Assembly (NCBI GenBank): GCA_018610095.1
Contig: JAHEOB010000354.1
Span: forward strand, 1-20,982
DNA length: 20,982 bases
DNA from: Halothece sp. MAG
GTDB taxonomy: Bacteria > Cyanobacteriota > Cyanobacteriia > Cyanobacteriales > Rubidibacteraceae
Direction: 5' to 3'
Made by a program: the position numbers and the translations under genes. This document shows positions 14,123 to 20,982 of the stretch, one piece after another. Numbering within the stretch: the stretch's first letter is position 1; the number at the start of each line of letters is the position of its first letter. The notes beneath the pieces are model-generated. The model was not told where the DNA came from. It made no database searches and worked only from the letters and a program-made list of their open reading frames with translations.

Positions 14123-14183
14123 GCCAAGCTCCGCCATTTGTCGAAGGTAATCACGCTAATTTTTTTAATTAATCGTAATAACA

Positions 14184-14843
14184 TTAATTTTCCACCGATA
14201 ATTCTGTCTTAGAAAGGGTATATCCTAATTTATCGGCAATCCCTTCGACCCAATTTTCATCTTGCTTAGTATAACTGCGAGGCGCATTGGCTGCTAAAAT
14301 TAATGCCCCTTCTTTGCCAACGGGCTGACAAATCACAGCTTGAGTATTTTTAGGAAGATAATCAAATTCCACCCGCCCTGGATAGAGTTTGAGATTCACT
14401 AAATAAACTGGCTTTTGTTTTTGTAAAACTTGATTGAGAATGGTTCCCGGTTCGACGTTAGGATTTTTGCCTAAAATGCCCCGACGTAATAAGACGTTTC
14501 CTCGATAATAAAGAACCAGCGATCGCGTTGCCGTATTGGTTAATAATAAATGAGATGCCCAAGCTAGTTCCGTTTTCACTTCTTCAGGTAACTGTTCTGC
14601 TAATTCAAATCCTTCTTCCCCGATTAACTCCACCGCTTCAGGGGGACGAGGCTGCACGCGCTGCCACAATAGTCCGACTAAAATTAACATCGCGCTCAGA
14701 AAAATGCCAAGGGCATCAGAACGGGCTTGCGATGAGGTTAAAGAAGCAGTACTCAAGCGGTTAATGAGTAATAATGTTCCTCCAATCCCCCCAACCACGA
14801 GGGGTAACAGGCGTAAAAACCAGTTGGGATCAGAGCTAGTCAT
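14184..14843 (-). CDS. Cofactor assembly of complex C subunit B (CCB2/CCB4-type, DUF2930)
   Basis: Proteins of this family help attach haem ci covalently to cytochrome b6 in the cytochrome b6f complex. The 219-residue product has two N-terminal membrane helices (about residues 10-28 and 44-60) joined by a short loop with RSDALGI, and a soluble C-terminal domain with LVLYYRGNVLLRRGILG. I choose the ATG at 14843, preceded by GGTGAG, five bases upstream. The frame is open to a GTG at 14870, but that start would overlap the end of rpaB and adds nine residues unlike the family. It lies 10 bp downstream of rpaB, so the two are probably one transcript. The family assignment is from memory of its motifs. 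Confidence 0.78.
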   Translation of the reverse strand: MTSSDPNWFLRLLPLVVGGIGGTLLLINRLSTASLTSSQARSDALGIFLSAMLILVGLLWQRVQPRPPEAVELIGEEGFELAEQLPEEVKTELAWASHLLLTNTATRSLVLYYRGNVLLRRGILGKNPNVEPGTILNQVLQKQKPVYLVNLKLYPGRVEFDYLPKNTQAVICQPVGKEGALILAANAPRSYTKQDENWVEGIADKLGYTLSKTELSVEN

Positions 14844-14853
14844 AATCTCACCA

Positions 14854-15588
14854 TTAGGATTTTTCCTCACCAGCTTCCATAACTCGCTGGAACATATAAC
14901 CTGTTCCCCGCGCAGTTAAAATTAGTTCCGGATTACTGGGATCATCTTCTAGTTTGGCGCGTAATCGAGAAATATGAACATCAACCACTCGGGTATCGAC
15001 ATGACGTTCGGGGGTATAGCCCCAAACTTCTTGTAAAATTTCCGAGCGAGAAAAGGCTTCACCCGATCGCCCCACCATTAATTCGAGAAGACTAAATTCC
15101 ATGCCCGTTAAGCGGATGCGTTCGTCTCCTTTATATACTTGTCGGCGATTGGTATCAATTTTAATGGAACCCACTTGAATGACCCCAGAACTAGGGATGC
15201 CTGAAGCTGCTTCTTTATCCACCCGTCTGAGAACGGAACGGATACGGGCTTCCAATTCTTTAGGAGAAAAGGGTTTTACCACATAATCATCTGCACCAAG
15301 TTCTAACCCAGTAATGCGATCAGCAACATCCCCTAAAGCGGTTAGCATAATAATGGGAATGTCAGATTCTTTACGAAGTTCCTGACAAACGCCATAACCA
15401 TCTAATTTTGGCATCATGACATCTAAAACCACTAAATCGGGATCATTTTCATTAAAGGTCGCGATCGCTTCTTCGCCATCGGCTGCGGTAACGACATTGT
15501 AGCCGATCATGGATAAACGAGTTTCTAAAATACGACGAATACTTGCTTCGTCATCTACCACTAAAATTGTTTCTTTATGATTTTCCAA
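14854..15588 (-). CDS. rpaB: OmpR-family response regulator RpaB
   Basis: RpaB is an essential cyanobacterial regulator (ycf27 in plastids). It responds to redox and light stress through the kinase NblS (Hik33), binds HLR1 sites and represses high-light genes. I choose the TTG at 15588, giving 244 residues beginning MENHKETILVVDDEAS. This matches the known N-terminus and places the phosphoacceptor at D56, the literature position. AAGGAG lies 11 bases upstream. A GTG at 15600 is in frame but overlaps that Shine-Dalgarno. The receiver domain has D12/D13, D56, T83 and K105. The C-terminal winged helix (about residues 140-240) has RLTGMEFSLLELMV and HVDTRVVDVHISRLRAKLE. The CCB gene follows; radA diverges. 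Confidence 0.93.
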   Translation of the reverse strand: MENHKETILVVDDEASIRRILETRLSMIGYNVVTAADGEEAIATFNENDPDLVVLDVMMPKLDGYGVCQELRKESDIPIIMLTALGDVADRITGLELGADDYVVKPFSPKELEARIRSVLRRVDKEAASGIPSSGVIQVGSIKIDTNRRQVYKGDERIRLTGMEFSLLELMVGRSGEAFSRSEILQEVWGYTPERHVDTRVVDVHISRLRAKLEDDPSNPELILTARGTGYMFQRVMEAGEEKS

Positions 15589-15668
15589 ATTTCTCAACAC
15601 TCCTTATTGCGTTCTATCTAATTAGGATTATTCTTGTTTTACTGAAGGTTTCTATTTCTAGAATATCC

Positions 15669-15674
15669 TTTATA
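15669..15674 (-). promoter_or_regulatory. Possible -10 element of rpaB
   Basis: TATAAA on the minus strand lies about 80 bases upstream of the rpaB start, within a 215-bp AT-rich divergent spacer. No good -35 is found at 16-18 bases. I also looked for an HLR1-type pair of TTACA repeats, which would suggest autoregulation, and did not find one. Confidence 0.3.
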
Positions 15675-15803
15675 ACAGAAATCCTAGCAACTAAATGATC
15701 TCTTGTTTATCGAATAATCAATTTCTAATTTCGGGTTTGATTTAAAAACTGTGAAGGGATTCTTAACTATTTGCAATAATTTGAAAACTTTAATTAATGG
15801 AAT

Positions 15804-17342
15804 ATGTCTAAAACTAAAGTTATCTATGTGTGCAGTGCTTGTGGAGCAGATCATCGGCAGTGGTTTGGTAAATGCTCTAGTTGTGGCATGTATGGCACAC
15901 TTGAAGAACAAGTGGTCAATCCCAATTCCAACGCTTCCCGTGCTAACTGGCACGCCAATCAATCATCAAGTTCGGTTAGTCAAAATGAACCCCCTCAACC
16001 CCGTGTTTCACTAAAATTTTCCCAAATTCAAGATGATGAACAGCCTCGCTTTCGATCAGGGTATGCGGAATTAGATCGGGTGTTAGGAGGGGGAATTGTT
16101 CCCGGTTCTTTGGTGTTAATTGGTGGTGATCCCGGTATTGGAAAATCCACGCTACTGTTACAAGTTGCCCACCAAACGGCAAAAAATCAGCATACCTTAT
16201 ATGTTTCAGCAGAAGAATCAGGGCAACAAGTGAAAATACGGGCTTCCCGTTTAGGAGTGGGATTAACCGATATTCCTAGTGATCAACCCCTGGAAGAAGA
16301 ACCATCGGCGGATAACAATGGTCATGTGCCTGACAATCCCAGTCATGACAACCTTTATATTTTGCCAGAAACCGATTTAGAGGAAATTTTGCGAGAGTTG
16401 GAATCGCTGAAACCCACTTTGGCAATTGTAGATAGTATTCAAACCTTATATTTTGCTTCTTTAACGTCAGCACCGGGTTCGGTTGCTCAAGTGCGAGAAT
16501 GTACGTCTGCCCTAATGCAGATGGCAAAACGCGAAAATATTACCTTGTTAATTGTGGGTCACGTTACCAAAGAAGGCGCGATCGCGGGACCCAGAGTGTT
16601 GGAGCATTTAGTTGATACGGTTCTTTATTTTGAGGGGGATCGCTACGCTTCACACCGGCTGTTGCGTTCAGTGAAAAATCGTTTTGGGGCAACTCATGAA
16701 ATTGGGGTTTTTGAAATGGTGGATCATGGTTTGCGAGAGGTGGAGAATCCGTCAGAATTATTTTTGGGAAATCGGGATGAATCCGTGCCGGGAACAGCCA
16801 TTGTGGTTGCTTGTGAAGGCACAAGGCCACTGGTGGTCGAGTTACAGGCGTTAGTCAGTCCGACTAGTTATAGTTCTCCCCGTCGCGCTACCACTGGGAT
16901 TGATTATAATCGGCTTCAACAGATTTTAGCCGTTTTGGAAAAGCGAGTGGGGATTCCCCTATCCAAATTAGATGCCTATGTGGCAACCGCTGGTGGGTTA
17001 GGAGTGGAAGAACCTGCAGCGGATTTAGGGATTGCTGTGGCAGTAGTGGCAAGTTTTCGCGATCGCATTGTTGATCCTAGAACAGTATTAATTGGGGAAG
17101 TGGGATTAGGGGGGCAGGTGCGCTTAGTTGCCCAAATGGAGTTGCGTTTAAAAGAAGCTGCGAAATTAGGTTTTCAACGCGCGATCGTGCCCACAGGGCA
17201 AAGTCTTCCTGATGATTTGGGAATTGAAATTATTTCGGTTAACAAAGTTCTCGACGCGATCGTGGCTGCCATTCCGCCACAACCCAAGTATGGAAAAACT
17301 GAGGAATCAGACGAATCCCAACAAGAAACGGAAGGGCAATAG
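15804..17342 (+). CDS. radA: DNA repair protein RadA
   Basis: RadA is a RecA-related helicase that promotes branch migration in recombination and repair. The 512-residue protein has all three parts. A C4 zinc finger has cysteines at 10, 13, 24 and 27. The RecA-like ATPase has Walker A GGDPGIGKST at 107-116, the strand LAIVDSIQT as Walker B, and the RadA-specific KNRFG at 291-295. The C-terminal Lon-like domain (about residues 350-480) includes TAGGLGVEEPAADLGIAVAV. An acidic insert of about 30 residues (LEEEPSADNN and following), between Walker A and Walker B, adds to its length. The tail after residue 490 is polar and probably disordered. It diverges from rpaB. HIP1 octamers lie at 16578-16585 and 17059-17066. 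Confidence 0.97.
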   Translation: MSKTKVIYVCSACGADHRQWFGKCSSCGMYGTLEEQVVNPNSNASRANWHANQSSSSVSQNEPPQPRVSLKFSQIQDDEQPRFRSGYAELDRVLGGGIVPGSLVLIGGDPGIGKSTLLLQVAHQTAKNQHTLYVSAEESGQQVKIRASRLGVGLTDIPSDQPLEEEPSADNNGHVPDNPSHDNLYILPETDLEEILRELESLKPTLAIVDSIQTLYFASLTSAPGSVAQVRECTSALMQMAKRENITLLIVGHVTKEGAIAGPRVLEHLVDTVLYFEGDRYASHRLLRSVKNRFGATHEIGVFEMVDHGLREVENPSELFLGNRDESVPGTAIVVACEGTRPLVVELQALVSPTSYSSPRRATTGIDYNRLQQILAVLEKRVGIPLSKLDAYVATAGGLGVEEPAADLGIAVAVVASFRDRIVDPRTVLIGEVGLGGQVRLVAQMELRLKEAAKLGFQRAIVPTGQSLPDDLGIEIISVNKVLDAIVAAIPPQPKYGKTEESDESQQETEGQ

Positions 17343-17454
17343 ATGATTATTCCTGATTCACAAATTCCAAATAGGAAGAACTTAAGGCTTTTACCGCAAC
17401 CTCTTGACGCTCTCCCCTTATAAAAAAAATCAATTGTTTTGTGGGAAGACAACA

Positions 17455-17484
17455 TTGTAAGGTAGATGTGATCTAGACTATTAA
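17455..17484 (+). promoter_or_regulatory. Candidate sphR promoter
   Basis: TTGTAA (17455-17460) and TATTAA (17479-17484) are spaced by 18 bases. Transcription would begin near 17491, only about ten bases before the sphR ATG, so the messenger would be nearly leaderless. No Shine-Dalgarno is seen before sphR, which fits. I did not find a convincing Pho-box repeat. Confidence 0.35.
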
Positions 17485-17500
17485 AACTTAAGTGACTTTT

Positions 17501-18253
17501 ATGCTGTCTCCAGATTTACAAAAAACCTCCTCTAGCTCGGAATTAACCCAATCTGCTCATATTCTAGTGGTGGAAGATGACGAATTAATTCGAGAGATGC
17601 TGGTTTTATCGCTACAAGAAGAGGGCTATGAAATCTCAATTGCTACTGATGGACGAACCGCATCACAATTGCTTCAAACGGTTGAACCCAGTAGCCAGCA
17701 ATTACCCTACGACTTAATTGTCTTGGATTTGATGTTACCACAAATCAACGGATTAGACATTTGTCGTTGGTTACGTTATCAAGGCAATAATATCCCCATT
17801 TTAATTCTCAGTGCTAAAGGGAGTGAAACCGATCGCGTTTTGGGTTTAGAAGTGGGTGCTGATGACTATATTACCAAACCGTTTAGTATGCCCGAATTTA
17901 TTGCTCGCTGTCGGGCGTTATTAAGGCGAAACCAGTTGACAACTCAGTCCCAAACCTCAACGTTACAATACCAAGACGTTATCTTATTCCCAGACGAATG
18001 TCGAGTTAGGGTTAATGGACAAGATATTACTCTCTCTCCTAAACAATTTAAGCTGTTAGAGTTATTTATTAGTTCTCCCAGACGGGTTTGGTCACGAGAA
18101 CAACTCATTGAACAAATTTGGGGGCCAGATTTTTTAGGAGATACAAAAACGGTTGATGTTCATATTCGCTGGCTTCGAGAAAAATTAGAACCTGATCCCT
18201 CACAACCGCAATATTTAGTCACTGTACGCGGATTTGGCTATCGCTTTGGTTGA
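17501..18253 (+). CDS. sphR: OmpR/PhoB-family response regulator, SphR-like
   Basis: SphR is the cyanobacterial counterpart of PhoB, which activates alkaline phosphatase and phosphate-uptake genes under phosphate limitation. The receiver domain (about residues 20-135) has acidic D26/D27, phosphoacceptor D76, S104 and K126. The winged-helix domain has LSPKQFKLLELFISSPRRVW and KTVDVHIRWLREKLE, and ends VTVRGFGYRFG. The ATG at 17501 gives 250 residues; a GTG at 17492 is in frame and would add three. A serine/threonine-rich leader of about 19 residues precedes the receiver domain. The partner kinase gene sphS follows after 153 bp. Assignment as SphR rests on DNA-binding-domain resemblance and the adjacent SphS. 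Confidence 0.82.
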   Translation: MLSPDLQKTSSSSELTQSAHILVVEDDELIREMLVLSLQEEGYEISIATDGRTASQLLQTVEPSSQQLPYDLIVLDLMLPQINGLDICRWLRYQGNNIPILILSAKGSETDRVLGLEVGADDYITKPFSMPEFIARCRALLRRNQLTTQSQTSTLQYQDVILFPDECRVRVNGQDITLSPKQFKLLELFISSPRRVWSREQLIEQIWGPDFLGDTKTVDVHIRWLREKLEPDPSQPQYLVTVRGFGYRFG

Positions 18254-18255
18254 CA

Positions 18256-18299
18256 CTCCTTCTTCCTAAAGGAACCGGAGCTTTAGTGAGGAGATTCTC
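18256..18299 (+). other. Structured element between sphR and sphS, possible IS200/IS605-type end remnant
   Basis: Three bases after the sphR stop, two mutually exclusive folds are possible. One is CTCC/GGAG with TTCC/GGAA around a TAAA loop (18256-18280). The other is CTAAAG (18266-18271) with CTTTAG (18281-18286), enclosed by CTCCT (18256-18260) with AGGAG (18289-18293). GAGATTCTC follows. The CCTAAAGG core followed by GGAGATTCTCGC recalls the right ends of cyanobacterial IS200/IS605 elements, but no transposase is present. A transcript-attenuating hairpin is an alternative. Confidence 0.3.
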
Positions 18300-18326
18300 G
18301 CTTCATCGGGTGAGTCTAGGTAAAAG

Positions 18327-18370
18327 CATGATTCAATCGTCAAGAATTCAACCCCATGATTGAGCAATCG
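18327..18370. repeat. Pair of CATGATT-AATCG repeats upstream of sphS
   Basis: CATGATTcAATCG (18327-18339) recurs as CATGATTgagcAATCG (18355-18370), with starts 28 bases apart. The second copy contains the palindrome ATTGAGCAAT. They lie just upstream of a possible sphS -10 element, TATACT (18390-18395). They could be operator half-sites or chance similarity. Confidence 0.3.
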
Positions 18371-18406
18371 TTATGTTAAATACAGGGGATATACTATTAA
18401 TTTTTC

Positions 18407-19735
18407 ATGACCGCAAAAACGATATTGGCTTTTATTGCGGGGTTAGCCATTGGATTAGCGCTGTATTGGTTTCGATATCAACAGTGGCAACAACAGCTAC
18501 GCCATCTTTTTCAAGAAATTAGTGACCACGATTATGAAAATGTATCTTTGTCGTTACGTTACCGTTTACGACAAGCGATGCTGCGCAATCAAAGTCAAAT
18601 TGAACAGTTACAACAGCAATTAGATGTTTGGGAACAAATTCTAGAACATGCTCCGATTGGCTATTTACAAGTCGATGCTGAAAATCACTTGCTTTGGTGT
18701 AATCAACAGGCTCGCCAACTCCTTCGGCTGCATCGTTGGCAACCAGGGGAAGTCCGTTTACTCCTCGAATTAGTCCGCTCTTACGAACTGGATCAATTAA
18801 TTCAACAAACCCGTAATACACAACAATCTCAAGTTTTAGAATGGGTGTTTTGTACCACCGATTTTTCCCAAGATAACTCGGATCAAAATCACAATTATTC
18901 TTTCTCTATTGCGCTTAAAGGGTCTAGTTATCTTTTACCAAATCAGCAAGTGGGAGTTTTCTTAGAAAATCAACAACCTCTGGTCGATTTATCCCAAAGC
19001 TCTGATCGATTATTTTCAGAACTGACTCATGAATTGCGAACACCGCTAACTTCAATTCGTCTGGTTGCAGAAGCCTTACAATCGCGACTCTCATCTTCAA
19101 CAGAACGTCGCTGGGTGGAACAAATGCTTAATGAGGCAAATCGACTGATTCGATTGGTTGAAGATTGGTTAGAAATTTCCCAGTTAGAAAAAAAGCCCCA
19201 GCAATATCTCAATTTAGAATCATTTGCGCTACGTCCACTGATTGAATCGGCTTGGGAAACCCTAACTCCGTTAGCAGAACAAAAACAATTGCATCTCAAT
19301 TATCAACAAGATAGTAATGTCATTATTACGGCTGATTACTCGCGGTTAACTCAAGTGTTTTTAAATTTATTTGATAATGCGATTAAATATAGCCCTGCCC
19401 AAAGTGATATTTGGGTTAAGGTAGAAACATTAGTCTCTGATGAACAATGGGATCAATCTCAAAATTGGGTGCAAATTAATATTATTGATCAGGGTAAGGG
19501 ATTATCGAAAAAAGATACACGATATTTATTTGAACGCCTCTATCAAGGAGATGATTCTGCTCAAATTCCATCCTCTGCAGCTACCGAGTTCCAATCTTCA
19601 GGAACGGGCTTAGGATTATCTATTACTCGGCAAATTGTTCTAGCACATGGGGGAACAATTGAAGCTAAAAATCATCCTGCTACAGGTGGGGCTTGGATGC
19701 AAATCACCCTTCCCAATGCAAGTACAGGCGAGTAG
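18407..19735 (+). CDS. sphS: Sensor histidine kinase, SphS-like
   Basis: SphS senses phosphate limitation and phosphorylates SphR. The 442-residue protein has one N-terminal hydrophobic segment (about residues 4-22), a coiled-coil-prone stretch rich in glutamine (about 50-75), and a PAS domain starting at HAPIGYLQVD near residue 81. The PAS domain includes the block LVRSYELDQLIQQTR that I associate with SphS. The kinase core has H208 in TELTHELRTPL-type context (here SELTHELRTPLTS), the N box NLFDNAIKYS at about 320-329, G1 DQGKG at 361-365 and G2 GTGLG at 399-403. All catalytic motifs are intact. It follows sphR by 153 bp, further than is usual for a coupled pair, and may have its own promoter. 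Confidence 0.85.
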   Translation: MTAKTILAFIAGLAIGLALYWFRYQQWQQQLRHLFQEISDHDYENVSLSLRYRLRQAMLRNQSQIEQLQQQLDVWEQILEHAPIGYLQVDAENHLLWCNQQARQLLRLHRWQPGEVRLLLELVRSYELDQLIQQTRNTQQSQVLEWVFCTTDFSQDNSDQNHNYSFSIALKGSSYLLPNQQVGVFLENQQPLVDLSQSSDRLFSELTHELRTPLTSIRLVAEALQSRLSSSTERRWVEQMLNEANRLIRLVEDWLEISQLEKKPQQYLNLESFALRPLIESAWETLTPLAEQKQLHLNYQQDSNVIITADYSRLTQVFLNLFDNAIKYSPAQSDIWVKVETLVSDEQWDQSQNWVQINIIDQGKGLSKKDTRYLFERLYQGDDSAQIPSSAATEFQSSGTGLGLSITRQIVLAHGGTIEAKNHPATGGAWMQITLPNASTGE

Positions 19736-19759
19736 ATAACAAACTTGGTGTGGCACGGA

Positions 19760-20890
19760 TCAATGAGATTTAATGGAAGCCACAAACCGTTTTGCTAATG
19801 GAGGAGCAAACAAGAGGGTACTGGTAAAACCTGAGAAAACATAAATCCCTTCATAATCATCCACTTTGCCAACACTTGCTTGACTGTTTGGTGTAAAGGC
19901 AATTAAGCAGTGATGCCATTGCGCGGGGACATTTTTTAAGGGGGGTAATAATTTGCCAATTTCCTGACGTAACCAAGATTGGCTACTTGCGGGATCAACT
20001 TCAGCGTTGGGATCGCTCATGGTGCGGGTGATTTGACCCATACAAAGATGACGATCGCGAAACTGAACCACTCCTGGATCAATGACGGCGGAGGCAATTT
20101 CTTGTTCTGATTCATCCCATAATAATTCTTTTTCAGCAGTGGTTGATTCACGTTCTAGGGTTAAGCGTTGATCATTGGCAGGCATGATTAAACTATTTAA
20201 ATTGAGTTTCAGGGGTGGCGTTTCTAACAGTTCGGCATGGGTAAAATAAACTGGAATTTTAATTCCCACTTGTTGCAATAAATGACGAGTGAATCCCCCA
20301 GCACAAACGACAATATTATCGGCATAATAGGTGTGATTGGTTGTCTGCACGCCCACTACTTTTTCGTTTTCGGTTAATAGGGTATTGACGGCTTCCTCAT
20401 GAGTGGTGCCACCAATACGCGTAAATGTTTTTAAATAGGCTTGGTTGGTTTTTTTGGGATTAATGTGACCATGGGGAAAATAAATGGCACCCGCGATCGC
20501 GCTAGGATTTAGTAACGGTTCTAATTCACAGGTTTCTTCCACATTTAATAATTGAGGTGGAATTTCACAATCTTGATAGTTTTTTAGCAGTTCCTCAGGA
20601 GATTCATCATTTCTAATGGTTAGTAATAAATTAATTTCTTGGAATTCTGTATCGTCATCTAAAATTTCAGGAAGTTGACGATGAATTTTCATTCCTTCGG
20701 CACATAAGTCTCGGGTTTCTTGAGACGTTCCTAACCAAAACGGGAGTCCCCCATAGCTATATTGCGTGGCATTCTTTTGATGGGGATTGGGATCAATTAA
20801 TAAAACATTTCCTAATTGAGATTGCAATTCGTAAGCTAAACTTGCACCTGTTATTCCGCCACCAATGACTAACCAATCGTAAATTGTCAT
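19760..20890 (-). CDS. FAD-dependent oxidoreductase, DAO family
   Basis: This 376-residue protein has an N-terminal Rossmann fold for FAD: DWLVIGGGITGASLAYEL, with GGGITG at about residues 10-15, followed by the strand LLIDPNP whose acidic end contacts ribose. A second FAD element is VVCAGGFTRHLL near residue 195, and the C-terminal GIYVFSGFTSTLLFAPPLA closes the FAD site. This is the layout of the D-amino-acid-oxidase/glycine-oxidase (DAO) superfamily, whose members oxidise amines or amino acids. The substrate cannot be inferred. No signal peptide is seen. It converges on sphS 24 bp away and has no metabolic neighbour within the window. A HIP1 octamer lies at 20493-20500. Confidence 0.82.
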   Translation of the reverse strand: MTIYDWLVIGGGITGASLAYELQSQLGNVLLIDPNPHQKNATQYSYGGLPFWLGTSQETRDLCAEGMKIHRQLPEILDDDTEFQEINLLLTIRNDESPEELLKNYQDCEIPPQLLNVEETCELEPLLNPSAIAGAIYFPHGHINPKKTNQAYLKTFTRIGGTTHEEAVNTLLTENEKVVGVQTTNHTYYADNIVVCAGGFTRHLLQQVGIKIPVYFTHAELLETPPLKLNLNSLIMPANDQRLTLERESTTAEKELLWDESEQEIASAVIDPGVVQFRDRHLCMGQITRTMSDPNAEVDPASSQSWLRQEIGKLLPPLKNVPAQWHHCLIAFTPNSQASVGKVDDYEGIYVFSGFTSTLLFAPPLAKRFVASIKSH

Positions 20891-20982
20891 ATTTATTTTA
20901 CCAATCGTTTACTCTTGTTTGACTGATCAATTTTTGCCATTTTACTGACACAATAATAAGTTAATTTAAGATTCGTTTATCA

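Noticed and set aside
14117..14157. A minus-strand stretch reading RDYLRQMAELGL then stop, between ribD and the CCB gene
   Set aside because: It looks like the C-terminus of a protein but is only about 12 codons, is preceded by a stop, and overlaps the end of ribD. Too short to call a gene remnant.
10784..14183. A new defence or mobile island around the vWA, mreD and HAD genes
   Set aside because: No transposase, integrase, tRNA boundary, toxin-antitoxin pair or ATPase partner is present. Genes are of housekeeping type, and HIP1 content is like the rest of the chromosome.
14167..14189. AATTAAT/ATTAATT inverted repeat as a bidirectional terminator between ribD and the CCB gene
   Set aside because: The stem is seven A-T pairs only, has a nine-base loop, and overlaps the CCB stop codon. 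It would be unstable as RNA.
15601..15803. HLR1 (RpaB-binding) sites in the rpaB-radA spacer
   Set aside because: I searched both strands for paired TTACA-type repeats at the usual spacing and found none close to consensus.

Overview
The window is a core-genome segment of a cyanobacterium. Five things support this: a ribosomal-protein cluster that begins at rplC with no rpsJ and lacks rpmD and rpsN; genes restricted to oxygenic phototrophs (ndhN, a CCB2/CCB4-type cytochrome b6 haem-ci assembly factor, rpaB); a cyanobacterial-type SphR/SphS pair; an MreD of cyanobacterial type; and at least 12 copies of the HIP1 octamer GCGATCGC, where about 0.3 would be expected by chance. Base composition is moderately AT-rich. 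I cannot assign the genus.

Region 1 (1-9681, all on the minus strand) is the merged S10/spc operon, transcribed right to left: rplC, rplD, rplW, rplB, rpsS, rplV, rpsC, rplP, rpmC, rpsQ, rplN, rplX, rplE, rpsH, rplF, rplR, rpsE, rplO, secY. SecY runs off the left edge. Gaps are short, rplD/rplW and rpsQ/rplN overlap, and rplX follows rplN by one base, so this is a single translationally coupled unit.

Region 2 (9682-10306) is a 625-bp gap between divergent rplC and ndhN. It holds a candidate promoter for each side. On the rplC side there is an apparently structured leader: a hairpin whose loop reads as an anti-Shine-Dalgarno complementary to the rplC ribosome binding site, followed by a possible three-way junction. 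This is the most interesting non-coding signal in the window.

Region 3 (10307-14843) carries ndhN (NDH-1 complex) followed by a stand-alone von Willebrand A protein, a terminator-like hairpin, and a solitary mreD. The mreD stop overlaps the stop of a convergent HAD-family hydrolase. Then come ribD (riboflavin synthesis, plus strand) and, convergent with it, the CCB-type haem assembly gene.

Region 4 (14184-20982) carries rpaB, which lies directly upstream of the CCB gene on the minus strand and diverges from radA. Next are sphR and sphS (phosphate-type two-component system) with an unusual 153-bp structured spacer between them, and finally a convergent DAO-family FAD oxidoreductase.

I found no phage, transposase, CRISPR, toxin-antitoxin or defence genes, and no coding sequence that looks like a new multi-gene system. 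The novelty here is regulatory: the rplC leader, the sphR-sphS spacer, and the pairing of a redox-linked regulator with a photosynthetic assembly factor.
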